In this document: positions 42,162 through 50,326 of the stretch, one piece after another
How the letters are laid out: each line of letters begins with the position of its first letter
How positions within the stretch are numbered: position 1 is the stretch's first letter
Source of the DNA: an uncultured Tenacibaculum sp.
GTDB taxonomy: Bacteria > Bacteroidota > Bacteroidia > Flavobacteriales > Flavobacteriaceae
Length of the DNA stretch: 64,000 nucleotides
NCBI GenBank assembly: GCA_947501615.1
Contig: CANMWK010000002.1
Coordinates: forward strand, 1 to 64,000
Direction: 5' to 3'
Notes under the pieces: generated by a model
What the model was told of the DNA's origin: nothing
The model's input: the letters and a program-made list of their open reading frames with translations, nothing else
Database searches by the model: none
Program-made: the position numbers and the translations under genes

Positions 42162-43118
42162 ATGCGTAAAATTATATGCCTTTTTATTTTAGGATTTTTA
42201 GTTTTTTCTTGTAAAACAGATAAAAAAAATGAAATAGATACATCAAATGTGTCTATTGATTTGAAAGTGTACCGATTTGATATTGATTTTTATTCAGCTT
42301 CTGAAACTACACTGCCGAAAATTAAAAAGAAATATCCTTTACTTTTTCCACATGATAACGATTCTGTATGGGTGAATAAAATTAATAATAAAGACGAACA
42401 AGAACTTTTTATAGAAGTTCAAAAGAAATACAGTGATATAAAGGAGCAAGAACAAAAGTTAGAAGCTTTATTTAAGCATGTAAAATACTATAATCAAAAA
42501 TTTGTAGCACCTGTAGTAATTACAATGTTAACTAATATAGATTATGAAAACAGAGTGGTGTATAATGGTGATTTTATGTTGATTTCTTTAGATTGTTATC
42601 TAGGAGAAACGCATGAGTTTTATAATGATTATCCAAAATATATCAAGCAAAATAATACGGCAAACCATATAATTGTAGATGCGGCAAATAAGATTATTAA
42701 TGTGCAGTTGCCACCGAATACGGAACGAAGTTTTGTTAATAAAATGATTTATGAAGGAAAGAAGTTGTATCTACTAGATCGATATTTACCAAATGAGTCT
42801 GATAAAAATAAAATAGGATATGCTTCAGAAAAATTAGATTGGGCAGTAAATAGTGAAGAAGATATATGGAGATATTTTATAGAACGTGACTTACTGTATA
42901 GTACAGATAGCAAGTTAAGTAAGAGGTTTTTAGATGTAGCTCCTTTTTCAAAATTTTATTCAGGAGAAGATAATTTATCTCCTGGTAGGATAGGAGCCTG
43001 GATAGGTTGGCAAATCGTTCGTTCTTATATGCAAAATAATGACGTATCTTTGCAGGAACTTTTGTTAAAAAAAGGAGACGAAATTTTTAAAAAATCTAAA
43101 TATAAACCGAAGCGTTAA
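42162..43118 (+). CDS. gldB: Gliding motility lipoprotein GldB
   Basis: GldB is a lipoprotein required for flavobacterial gliding and linked to the T9SS motility apparatus. The 318-residue protein has a lipoprotein signal (IICLFILGFLVFSC, lipobox Cys at 17) and the family landmarks DLKVYRFDIDFYSASE, TNIDYENRVVYNGDFMLISL, CYLGETHEFYNDYPKYIKQN and ARIGAWIGWQIVRS-like GRIGAWIGWQIVRSYMQ. gldC starts 3 bp after its stop, as in Flavobacterium johnsoniae. The ATG at 42162 is the only one before the signal. Confidence 0.93.
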   Translation: MRKIICLFILGFLVFSCKTDKKNEIDTSNVSIDLKVYRFDIDFYSASETTLPKIKKKYPLLFPHDNDSVWVNKINNKDEQELFIEVQKKYSDIKEQEQKLEALFKHVKYYNQKFVAPVVITMLTNIDYENRVVYNGDFMLISLDCYLGETHEFYNDYPKYIKQNNTANHIIVDAANKIINVQLPPNTERSFVNKMIYEGKKLYLLDRYLPNESDKNKIGYASEKLDWAVNSEEDIWRYFIERDLLYSTDSKLSKRFLDVAPFSKFYSGEDNLSPGRIGAWIGWQIVRSYMQNNDVSLQELLLKKGDEIFKKSKYKPKR

Positions 43119-43121
43119 TAC

Positions 43122-43460
43122 ATGGCAATAGCACACACTTCTGAAATAAAATTTAAAGTAGCATTAGACGAAAATAGAGTTCCTGAAGAAATTACTTGGA
43201 ATGCTGAAGATGGAGGCATACATGAAGAAGCTTCTAAAGCTATTATGCTATCCGTTTGGGATCATAAGAAGAAAGATACATTACGAATGGATTTATGGAC
43301 AAAAGATATGCCTGTAGACGAAATGAAGCAATTTTTTCATCAAACATTAGTGTCTATGGCAAATACTTTTGAACGCGCTACAGATGATACAAAAATGAGT
43401 GCTACCATGCGTGATTTTTGTGATTATTTTGCTGAAAAATTAGAGTTGATTAATAAGTAA
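43122..43460 (+). CDS. gldC: Gliding motility protein GldC
   Basis: The 112-residue soluble protein matches GldC: SEIKFKVALDENRVPEEITW, EEASKAIMLSVWDHKKKDTL and RMDLWTKDMPVDEMKQFFHQ are characteristic. In F. johnsoniae GldC is not essential but improves gliding; its biochemical role is unknown. It has no signal peptide, so it should be cytoplasmic. It is coupled to gldB with a 3-bp gap and forms the end of that two-gene unit. Confidence 0.93.
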   Translation: MAIAHTSEIKFKVALDENRVPEEITWNAEDGGIHEEASKAIMLSVWDHKKKDTLRMDLWTKDMPVDEMKQFFHQTLVSMANTFERATDDTKMSATMRDFCDYFAEKLELINK

Positions 43461-43641
43461 TTGATAGTAGTAAACATATACTAAAATTAGAAATAAGATC
43501 GCTAGACTCTTAAAAAAAGAATAAAGACTTATTTTAAAATTTATAATTACTCGTTATAATAGTCTGTATTCTAATCGTAATTTTTTTCCTAAAATAGACT
43601 CTCTAAAAACAGAAGACTTTCACAAGTAAAGTAAAATAACT

Positions 43642-44319
43642 ATGGCTATTTACGCAATTGGAGATATACATGGAAGTCTTAAAGCTTTGAAAACTATTTT
43701 TAAGCAAGGAGTCATTCAGTCTGAAGATAAAGTTGTTTTTCTTGGAGACTATATCGACCGAGGACCAAATAGTAAAGGCGTAATAGATTGGTTAATTGAT
43801 AATCAAAAAAAATTTGATTTTGAATTTATTTTAGGGAACCATGAAATAATGATGAAAGCTGCAAAGTTATCATCGGATAGACTTAAAGAATGGCTTTATT
43901 TTGGAGGAAAACAAACCTTAGATTCGTATAAAATTGGTAATGAATTAAACTGGTTTAATAAAGTTAATACAGCTCATTGGGATTTTATAGACTCTTGTCT
44001 AGATTATTTAGAGATTGGGAATTTTATTTTTGTTCACGCTGGGCTTGAGAAAAATAAAGATTTAGATAAACAAAATAAGTATCATTTGTTTTGGAAGAAA
44101 TATGAAGAGCCTGAAATTTATGATCCCGAGAAAACTGTAATTTGTGGGCATACATCTAGAAAAAATGGTGAAATAGCTGACTTTGGACATACAATTTGTA
44201 TTGATACCTATGCTTATGGTGGAAAGTGGTTAACTTGCTTGAATGTAGAAACAAGAGCATATTTGAAAGCAAACAATAAAGGAAAAATACAAAAAGGAAC
44301 ATTAAAAAGATTGGTCTAA
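43642..44319 (+). CDS. PPP-family metallophosphoesterase (protein phosphatase-like)
   Basis: The 225-residue protein has the metal-binding motifs of the calcineurin-like PPP family: GDIHG at about residues 7-11, GDYIDRG, LGNHE, and a late histidine in VICGHTSR, plus the HAG segment (FVHAGLE). This fits bacterial serine/threonine phosphatases such as PrpA or ApaH-like enzymes; the substrate (phosphoprotein or dinucleotide polyphosphate) cannot be read from the sequence. It is a cytoplasmic, single gene, 181 bp after gldC and convergent with the folK fusion gene. Confidence 0.88.
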   Translation: MAIYAIGDIHGSLKALKTIFKQGVIQSEDKVVFLGDYIDRGPNSKGVIDWLIDNQKKFDFEFILGNHEIMMKAAKLSSDRLKEWLYFGGKQTLDSYKIGNELNWFNKVNTAHWDFIDSCLDYLEIGNFIFVHAGLEKNKDLDKQNKYHLFWKKYEEPEIYDPEKTVICGHTSRKNGEIADFGHTICIDTYAYGGKWLTCLNVETRAYLKANNKGKIQKGTLKRLV

Positions 44320-44371
44320 AAATAAATATAACAAATCTATATTTTAGTATCTTATTCTAAATTCAGGTCGA

Positions 44372-45502
44372 TTAAATAGTAAACTCTTTAATCTGTTTTA
44401 AAATAGTTTTATAATCTTCTTTATGCAGAACAAAATCTAATTCAGAAACATCAATAACTAGAATGTCTAAATCTTGATGTGTTTTAATAAAATTACGATA
44501 TCCATTATGTATTTTATCTAAATATGAAGCTTCAATATTTTGCTCATATACACGCCCTCTTTTTTCTATGTTTTTAAGTAAACGATCTGTGTTTTGATAT
44601 AGGTATACGTATAAGTCAGGTTTTACAATTTCTTTATACATTACATCGAATAGTTTACGATACAATTTATATTCATCGTTTTGTAGGGTTACCTGAGCAA
44701 AAATCAATGACTTAAAAATATAATAATCAGAAATCACAAAATTTTTAAACAAATCAAATTGTGCTAAATCATCAGAAAGTTGTTGGTATCGATCTGCTAA
44801 AAAACTCATTTCTAAAGGAAAGGCATAGCGTTCTTGATCTTTGTAGAATTTAGGTAAAAAAGGGTTTTCAGCAAAACGCTCTAACACAACTTTAGCATTA
44901 AAATCATTTGAAATCATGGTAGCTAAAGTAGTTTTTCCAGCTCCTATATTTCCTTCAATGGCAATGTAATTATAACGTTCAGAAACAGAGATAGGTCTTT
45001 CCAGTGAGTGCTGTATTTGTTTGATGTCTGAATCGTCTGTACATTCCCGTAAGCATGTACCAATATTCTTTTTAGCGATAGGATGTGTAACGTGTTGCGC
45101 AATTTCTGCAAGAGGAGCCAAAGCAAATTTACGCTCTAACATTCTTGGGTGTGGCACAATAAGATCTTGTGTGAAAATAATTTCATCATCAAATAATAAA
45201 ATATCTAAGTCAATCAAACGATCAGCATAACCTTTTGAAGTTTTTCTAATTCTTCCTAGTTCTTTTTCAATCCACAAAAGTTTCTGAATAAGTTGTTCTG
45301 GTGGTAGATATGTAGTAACTTTAATACAAGTATTAAAAAAGTTATCACTATCAAAACCCCAAGAAGCGGTTTCGTAAATAGAAGCTATTTTTAAAACCAT
45401 ACCTACTTCCTCAGCAATTAAATCAATTGCGTTTTGAAGGTTTTCGGCTTTATTTCCTTGGTTTGTACCTAAAGATATATATGTGATACGTTGTATTCTC
45501 AA
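44372..45502 (-). CDS. folK: FolK / deoxynucleoside kinase fusion
   Basis: The 376-residue protein joins two enzymes. Residues about 1-165 are 2-amino-4-hydroxy-6-hydroxymethyldihydropteridine pyrophosphokinase (ITYISLGTNQGNKAENLQNA, RTSKGYADRLIDLDILLFDD, PHPRMLERKFALAPLAEI), a folate-pathway step. Residues about 172-376 are a deoxynucleoside kinase with P-loop IEGNIGAGKTTLA, LERFAENPFLPKFY and lid RGRVYEQNIEASYL. The fusion is common in Flavobacteriaceae as I recall. The frame starts with TTG (45500-45502), as no ATG lies before the conserved YISLGTN. A second, separate kinase of the same family is at 62690. Confidence 0.92.
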   Translation of the reverse strand: MRIQRITYISLGTNQGNKAENLQNAIDLIAEEVGMVLKIASIYETASWGFDSDNFFNTCIKVTTYLPPEQLIQKLLWIEKELGRIRKTSKGYADRLIDLDILLFDDEIIFTQDLIVPHPRMLERKFALAPLAEIAQHVTHPIAKKNIGTCLRECTDDSDIKQIQHSLERPISVSERYNYIAIEGNIGAGKTTLATMISNDFNAKVVLERFAENPFLPKFYKDQERYAFPLEMSFLADRYQQLSDDLAQFDLFKNFVISDYYIFKSLIFAQVTLQNDEYKLYRKLFDVMYKEIVKPDLYVYLYQNTDRLLKNIEKRGRVYEQNIEASYLDKIHNGYRNFIKTHQDLDILVIDVSELDFVLHKEDYKTILKQIKEFTI

Positions 45503-45631
45503 TACTTTATTTTGATAAGCAAAGAAACAAAACCTAATAGTATTCTTGAGAGATTTTATGTTCTTTTTTTATGATAAACAATACTAAAAAGTACGAAGAA
45601 ACGCTAGTGCTAAAATTTAATCCCTAAACCA

Positions 45632-46076
45632 ATGAAAATCAACTACTCGTATTTCGTCTTAATTTTATCGCTTATAGCAAGTATATCTTGTGTAAATAGC
45701 CAAAACACATATTATGTTGCCACTAATGGAAACGATGCTAACTCAGGGTCGGAAAGTAATCCTTTTCAAACTTTTAGTAAAGCCGTTTGAATGATGTCTC
45801 CAGGCAGCACTTGTATTATTAAAGGAGGTGTTTATGAAGAACAATTACTAGTAAATAAAGATGGAAATGCAGGAAATTATCTGACTTTTAAAGGTCGAGC
45901 CTCTCGACTGTCGCTCAAGATAAACTAAAGTAGAGACCTTGTTATTGTTAGAAATTTTAATGAAAACTTCTCGACTTACTTCGTAAGCTATTTTCATTTA
46001 AAAGCTTTTTAAATTTAATAATGCTCAAGGTGACATGATAAAATTGTTTCTAAATAAGAATTTGATTTTTAGATGA
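45632..46076 (+). pseudogene. Degraded beta-helix (polysaccharide lyase-like) gene
   Basis: From ATG 45632 the frame encodes a signal peptide (SYFVLILSLIASISCVNSQ) and TYYVATNGNDANSGSESNPF then QTFSKAV, the N-terminal signature of right-handed beta-helix proteins such as PL6-type lyases. It hits TGA at 45788-45790, at a position where TGG (Trp) would fit, then resumes in frame with MMSPGSTCIIKGGVYEEQLL. After FKGRA the sequence is disrupted by short hairpin-rich segments. Further broken frames read RDLVIVRNFNENF and FNNAQGDMIKLFLN, still beta-helix-like. The gene is interrupted and truncated, and cannot make a full enzyme. Confidence 0.75.
45893..45994. repeat. Hairpin-rich segments inside the beta-helix pseudogene
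   Basis: GTCGAG-CCT-CTCGAC (45893-45907) is a perfect hairpin. About 60 bp on, CTTAC-TTC-GTAAG (45974-45986) is another, inside GAAAA...TTTTC. Both segments contain TCTCGACT. They break the pseudogene frames and are more GC-rich than their surroundings, as expected of small inserted repeats (REP-like). This is inference. Confidence 0.5.
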
Positions 46077-46264
46077 ATACACTAGAAATGTGTTTTTTTG
46101 TCATGTACTAAGATGTTTTAGTGTATTGCACGTTCAGCAACTATTCTCGAATGCTATCTGTAGTTGGTTGTTAGATAGTGAGTAAGAGCTAAAAGTTGCA
46201 ATAGTATTAAAACGACTTTCAAATCGTAACAAAAACTAGGGGGCTTTTAGTTTATGGTAGTTAT

Positions 46265-47455
46265 TTAAAATTTATAAGTTAATAGAGCTTGAATATTCAT
46301 AGAAAAAGGATTTGAAATGGATGATTTATTATAAGTGGCGAAATAATGCTTGTAAGTAATACCTAGGCCAAAATATAAAGAGTTGACTACTTTTATATTC
46401 GTTTCGAATCCCATGTTTAATGAAAAATTTGTATTGTTAATTATGCTTGATGTTCCTATTTGAAATTCACGATGATTTTTGGCACTACCGTATATTGTAT
46501 TACCATTTAAATATAGCAAACTATATCCACCAACTATATTGAAATCTAATTTTTTCTGAAGTAATGCATATTTAAACTCCATAGGGATTTCTATATAATT
46601 TATTTCCTCTCTTAAATCGATAAGTTGATTATCCATAAAGAAATTTTGAGTTGTTTCGGAATCATTAATAGTTATATGTTGTAAAGCTATACTTTGTGAT
46701 AATAAATTCGTTACATCTATATTTTTAGTTCTATACGTTAAGCTCATTTTTTGCAAGCCTACTCTAATTGTAGTTCTTTTACTAAGCTGATAATTTAAAT
46801 ATAGCCCCAAACTTTTTGAAGTATTTTCGTCTTTATCATTATTTTTTAAACGCACATCAATAGCACTTTCTTCAGTATAAAAATATGTAGTATTTAAACC
46901 ACTAATTGCAGATATACTCCATTTACTTTTAGGAGGATTTATTTTCTTTTTTTTCTGATGTTTAGGTTCTTTTTTGGAATTGATAGATAAATGTAGACGA
47001 TCTAAATAATAGTCTTTAGGAAAATGAAAGCTTTGCTGTTGTAATGGTATTGTAAAAGCGTTAGTTTGTTGCGGATACTTGTTCGTTTTATAGTTGATAA
47101 TTTTAGTTTTTCTATTCTTCGTAATAGGTGTGTTTTTTGTTGGTGTCAGAGTTTTATTCTTTTGATTATACAAAGAACTGTCAAGATGTTTTATGGCCTC
47201 TGTTTCTTTCGTAATAGAAGTGTTTTTTTTAGTAGTAGACTGTTTTTTATCGTTAGTTATATTTTGTTTAGAGCTAAGTAATACAATTCCCATACTTAGG
47301 GTGAAAAGTAGGAGTAAAAGAAGCAATATTCTTCTTTGTTTCTTTTTTTGATCTAATTTACCTTGAATATTTTCCCAGACAATATCTTCAGGAATATTGT
47401 TTAAGCTATCAAGCTGTTCTTTAAATGCCAACCCTATATCTTTATCATCCTTCAT
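46265..47455 (-). CDS. Probable anti-sigma factor fused to an outer-membrane-type beta-barrel domain
   Basis: The 396-residue protein begins with a cytoplasmic segment (LNNIPEDIVWENIQGKLDQK) like those that bind ECF sigma factors in Bacteroidota, then one membrane helix at about 43-61 (ILLLLLLLFTLSMGIVLL). A long Thr/Lys/Asn-rich linker follows (about 65-170), then a beta-barrel-like domain (about 175-396; WSISAISGLNTTYFYTEE, YIEIPMEFKYALLQKKLDF, ending FSMNIQALLTYKF). A TM helix plus a PorT-like barrel in one chain suggests a protein spanning both membranes. It overlaps the sigma gene by 4 bp, so the two are translationally coupled. Confidence 0.75.
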   Translation of the reverse strand: MKDDKDIGLAFKEQLDSLNNIPEDIVWENIQGKLDQKKKQRRILLLLLLLFTLSMGIVLLSSKQNITNDKKQSTTKKNTSITKETEAIKHLDSSLYNQKNKTLTPTKNTPITKNRKTKIINYKTNKYPQQTNAFTIPLQQQSFHFPKDYYLDRLHLSINSKKEPKHQKKKKINPPKSKWSISAISGLNTTYFYTEESAIDVRLKNNDKDENTSKSLGLYLNYQLSKRTTIRVGLQKMSLTYRTKNIDVTNLLSQSIALQHITINDSETTQNFFMDNQLIDLREEINYIEIPMEFKYALLQKKLDFNIVGGYSLLYLNGNTIYGSAKNHREFQIGTSSIINNTNFSLNMGFETNIKVVNSLYFGLGITYKHYFATYNKSSISNPFSMNIQALLTYKF

Positions 47456-47991
47456 ATGTCAGTATTTTGGTATTGGTTTATTTTATTCTTTAAAAGTTGT
47501 TTAGCTCTAAATAGATTCGATTTAGAGGTACCAACTGAAATCGACAATAATTTTGAAATTTCATTATGACTATAATTGTCTAACTCATATAAATTAAACA
47601 CCAATCGATATCGATTTGGGAGTTCTTGTATGAATTTCAAAATGATTTGTAATGGGATATTGTTTAAATAATTCTCGTCTACTTTTATGTCATTTGTTAA
47701 GTGAATATCATCAATACTTTTGTTAGTTTTTATACTTTTTTTGTATTTATTTATGGCTTTGAAAATGGTTATTTTCTTCATCCAACCTTCAAAAGATCCT
47801 TGATTTTTATAGGTACCTATATTTTTATAGATTTCTAAAAAGGTATCTTGTAAATTGTCTTGAGCTTCTTCTTTAGAGGTGCAATATTTTAAAGAAATAT
47901 TGTAGAGAAGCCCTTTGTATTTTTCATACAAAAGGCTTTGGGCATTCCGATCTTTTTTTTTGCAATATTTAATTAACTCCTCCTGATTCAA
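47452..47991 (-). CDS. ECF-type RNA polymerase sigma factor
   Basis: The 179-residue protein has sigma region 2 (about 20-85: LLYEKYKGLLYNISLKYCTS, EAQDNLQDTFLEIYKNI, GSFEGWMKKITIFKAINKYK) and region 4 (about 115-170: FIQELPNRYRLVFNLYELDN, YSHNEISKLLSISVGTSKSN), with no region 3, as in extracytoplasmic function sigma factors. The frame opens with TTG (47989-47991); no ATG lies just upstream, and the GGAGG within codons 4-5 is coding. It overlaps the probable anti-sigma gene. Two lipoprotein genes upstream carry identical ECF-like promoters, so they are its likely targets. Confidence 0.9.
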   Translation of the reverse strand: MNQEELIKYCKKKDRNAQSLLYEKYKGLLYNISLKYCTSKEEAQDNLQDTFLEIYKNIGTYKNQGSFEGWMKKITIFKAINKYKKSIKTNKSIDDIHLTNDIKVDENYLNNIPLQIILKFIQELPNRYRLVFNLYELDNYSHNEISKLLSISVGTSKSNLFRAKQLLKNKINQYQNTDI

Positions 47992-48137
47992 TATGATATA
48001 AACTTTGTTTTCTAGTTTGAAAGTGTTTTATAGTGTGAATTTAAATGTTCAATATATTATAAATTCGCTAACCTATTTATGATTATGCTTGACTATAATT
48101 CTATAGTATGCGTAGTAATTAAAGGATGTTATTTTAA

Positions 48138-48626
48138 TTATTCGTCTATTTTTACATTCATACTCAGTGAAGAACCTAATTGTATGCCATTATCTTCTCT
48201 TACAGGATAAGCTTTTACCCAACCTTCTTCAAAATCCTCATCAAATCGTATCACAGCAAATGAAATATTATATGAAGATCTCATAGAAACTTCGCTATAT
48301 AAAACCTTAATTCCTTCAGTTCCTTCCCACTTAACATCAAGAAGTGTAGCATCTACTTCGTTTGGTGATTTTTCATATGCAAATTGAAAAAGGTAGTCTT
48401 TTCCTGCTTTTATAGTACCTGTTCCGTAGCTCATACATATACGTACGTTAGTATTACTATCATTAACATTGTTGTTAAACGATTCTTCACAATGATATGA
48501 TTCATCGTCTTGATAATTTTCTATGGTAAATCCTCTAAAAGTATTTTCTTCATTGATTTCATTCTTGCTACAAGAAAAATTAATTGTTAACAATAAAAGG
48601 AAGACTAAGTTTTTTATTTTTTTCAT
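48138..48626 (-). CDS. Hypothetical lipoprotein, likely ECF sigma target
   Basis: The 162-residue protein has a lipoprotein signal (NLVFLLLLTINFSC, lipobox Cys at about 19). The mature part is rich in beta strands and acidic residues (NYQDDESYHCEESFNNNVND, MSYGTGTIKAGKDYLFQFAY, VSMRSSYNISFAVIRFDEDF), suggesting an Ig-like sandwich. Two mature cysteines (in YHCEES and RICMSY) could form a disulfide. No family is recognised. It stands between the sigma gene and a cysteine protease gene and shares the protease gene's promoter sequence. It could be a partner or inhibitor of that protease; this is a guess. Confidence 0.72.
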   Translation of the reverse strand: MKKIKNLVFLLLLTINFSCSKNEINEENTFRGFTIENYQDDESYHCEESFNNNVNDSNTNVRICMSYGTGTIKAGKDYLFQFAYEKSPNEVDATLLDVKWEGTEGIKVLYSEVSMRSSYNISFAVIRFDEDFEEGWVKAYPVREDNGIQLGSSLSMNVKIDE

Positions 48627-48660
48627 ACAAATTAAGATTTAATTTACTTGTTAATTCCTC

Positions 48661-48694
48661 TTTATAGTCTTTGAAAATTGAAAAGGTTGCGTGG
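48661..48694 (-). promoter_or_regulatory. ECF sigma promoter of the lipoprotein gene
   Basis: On the minus strand, CCACGCAACC (48694 down to 48685), 15 nt, then GACTA (48669-48665) precede the ATG by about 38 nt. The AACC-type -35 and the GACTA -10 resemble ECF promoters, and box sequences and spacing are identical to those before the C1 protease gene. Confidence 0.7.
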
Positions 48695-48708
48695 AATATC
48701 TAAAAAAA

Positions 48709-49668
48709 TTATTCTTTTTTATCATTGGTTACATATAAAGAACTAACACCTTTTTGAAAATCTATTTGTTCATCATCTAAAAAAAAGTCATAATGTATCC
48801 AACCATAACCTTCATTGCCCCATTCAGTTCCCCAGGAGTTTACGAATTTAAAAGCTTCTTTTTCGTCATCATATCCAACAATTAAAACAGCATGACCACA
48901 ACCGTCTTCAATTTTTTGATAGGTATGACCAATGTAGGTTCCTTTATTAAAGTTAAATATAATATTCTTAATATCTAAGGATATCACAATGGGTTTATTT
49001 TCAGTTAGTAAAGTCTTTAATATGTTAATGATAGTGTATGTTGGATCTGTATTAGTTTCAGGGACTTTGATGAGAAAATAATTTTCAATTTGAAACTTTT
49101 TAGCTTTATCTTTTAGTTGATCTGTAGGGATGTTAGAGCACTCAGTATCTGTGTAAGGGAAATCATTCCAACTCACGATTCCAGTATTTTTTAAAAATCG
49201 CAATGCATCTGCTATACTAGAACCTGAATCACAATCTGAAACTTTAATTTGGTTGTAAAGAAAAGAAGGACTCATCACATCTTCAAAAGTGGTATATTCA
49301 TAACCATATTCAATTTTTTCATGATAACTTTTTAAATAATATCCCGTAGCCCAACCAACACAACTTCCTTGATCCCCTTGGCTACGAACAGGAGGCATGT
49401 CTTTTGATAAATCATACTGTGAAAGCAATTCTTCTGGAATATTTATTGCGTCTAGAAGATTATTAAAGCTTTTTTGATACACATTTTTACTGCATCCTAT
49501 TCCTGTTCGTTGTGGGTCTTCAAAAGAAGGTTCAGGAATTAAAATATTGGTGTCATTTTTATCAATTTGTGGAGAAAAAGACTCTTGTTTTACATAAGGT
49601 TCTGAGCAACTATTCATGAAAACTACTACAAGAATACTAATTAAAAAGAAAGGAATTTTATTTTTCAT
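48709..49668 (-). CDS. Papain-like (C1 family) cysteine protease, lipoprotein
   Basis: The 319-residue protein has a lipoprotein signal (IPFFLISILVVVFMNSC, Cys at about 21), a linker and a C1 peptidase domain. The catalytic cysteine lies in RSQGDQGSCVGWATGYYLKS (about residue 102), with the oxyanion Gln in QGDQGSC. The histidine is in DGCGHAVLIVGYDD and the asparagine in FVNSWGTEWGNEGYGWIHYD, all intact, so it should be active. The propeptide is short or absent. It is probably attached to the outer membrane. Its promoter matches that of the next lipoprotein gene, which points to control by the adjacent ECF sigma factor. Confidence 0.9.
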   Translation of the reverse strand: MKNKIPFFLISILVVVFMNSCSEPYVKQESFSPQIDKNDTNILIPEPSFEDPQRTGIGCSKNVYQKSFNNLLDAINIPEELLSQYDLSKDMPPVRSQGDQGSCVGWATGYYLKSYHEKIEYGYEYTTFEDVMSPSFLYNQIKVSDCDSGSSIADALRFLKNTGIVSWNDFPYTDTECSNIPTDQLKDKAKKFQIENYFLIKVPETNTDPTYTIINILKTLLTENKPIVISLDIKNIIFNFNKGTYIGHTYQKIEDGCGHAVLIVGYDDEKEAFKFVNSWGTEWGNEGYGWIHYDFFLDDEQIDFQKGVSSLYVTNDKKE

Positions 49669-49710
49669 ATCGATAATTTTAGCTGCTATTAATGATCAGC
49701 TTTACTTATC

Positions 49711-49740
49711 TAGTCTGAAAAAAGTAAAAGGGTTGCGTGG
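49711..49740 (-). promoter_or_regulatory. ECF sigma promoter of the C1 protease gene
   Basis: On the minus strand, CCACGCAACC (49740 down to 49731), 15 nt, then GACTA (49715-49711) precede the ATG by about 43 nt. The 10-base -35 box is identical to the copy at 48685-48694, with the same spacing. Confidence 0.7.
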
Positions 49741-49866
49741 GTTATATAAAAAAAAGTGTCAACCTGATTTCAGGTTCTCATCATAAATGTTTGTTTAACT
49801 TTGTAATGTATCAACTATACTAGAGTATGAACTGTATTTATACCTTATTTCTAGTTTATTAATAAA

Positions 49867-50208
49867 TTAAATAATATCAATTACTTTTTCAAGTACATAG
49901 TGTGTCACTCCTGTAAGTACAGCTATGGTAATAACAACTAAAAAGCGAATAATTATTTGGTTTGATTTATTTTTAAGTTTTTTCCTAAGATAGCATACAT
50001 CAGTAAGTATGTATAAAAATGCAATTATACATCCAATAATAGATCCTACACGTACTAGAACAAAAACATGCACCCAATCAAACATTCTCATAAAACCTGT
50101 AGAAGGACCTGGGTCTGGACCTAATAGAATTCGCATGTGTAAAAAACCAAATAGTAACGAAATTAGTGTCCAAAATATATAGTTTCCAATTCGTGTTAAT
50201 TTATTCAT
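49867..50208 (-). CDS. Small hypothetical membrane protein
   Basis: The 113-residue protein has three likely membrane helices: about 10-27 (IFWTLISLLFGFLHM), 44-68 (VFVLVRVGSIIGCIIAFLYIL) and 86-105 (IIIRFLVVITIAVLTGVTHYV), with a lysine-rich loop between the second and third. ATG 50208 is preferred; the frame is open to a TTG at 50238, but that only adds ten non-conserved residues. No family is recognised. It is downstream of pnp, separated by a bidirectional terminator. Confidence 0.6.
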   Translation of the reverse strand: MNKLTRIGNYIFWTLISLLFGFLHMRILLGPDPGPSTGFMRMFDWVHVFVLVRVGSIIGCIIAFLYILTDVCYLRKKLKNKSNQIIIRFLVVITIAVLTGVTHYVLEKVIDII

Positions 50209-50268
50209 AACTTTATAATAGATGATAAAGTTATTCAAAACTTTAGTTAAACATTAATTGTAGTGCAT

Positions 50269-50305
50269 AAAAAAATCGTCAAAAAATAAATTTGACGATT
50301 TTTTT
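50269..50305. terminator. Terminator of pnp
   Basis: AAAAAAATCGTCAAA (50269-50283) pairs perfectly with TTTGACGATTTTTTT (50291-50305) around a 7-nt loop. A and T runs on both sides let it work in either direction; it lies 22 nt after the pnp stop on the minus strand. Confidence 0.9.
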
Positions 50306-50326
50306 AAATTTATGTAAAAAAGAAGA

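Noticed and set aside
45788..45790. TGA read as selenocysteine
   Set aside because: There is no SECIS-like hairpin after it, the position suits Trp, and the gene is broken again downstream.
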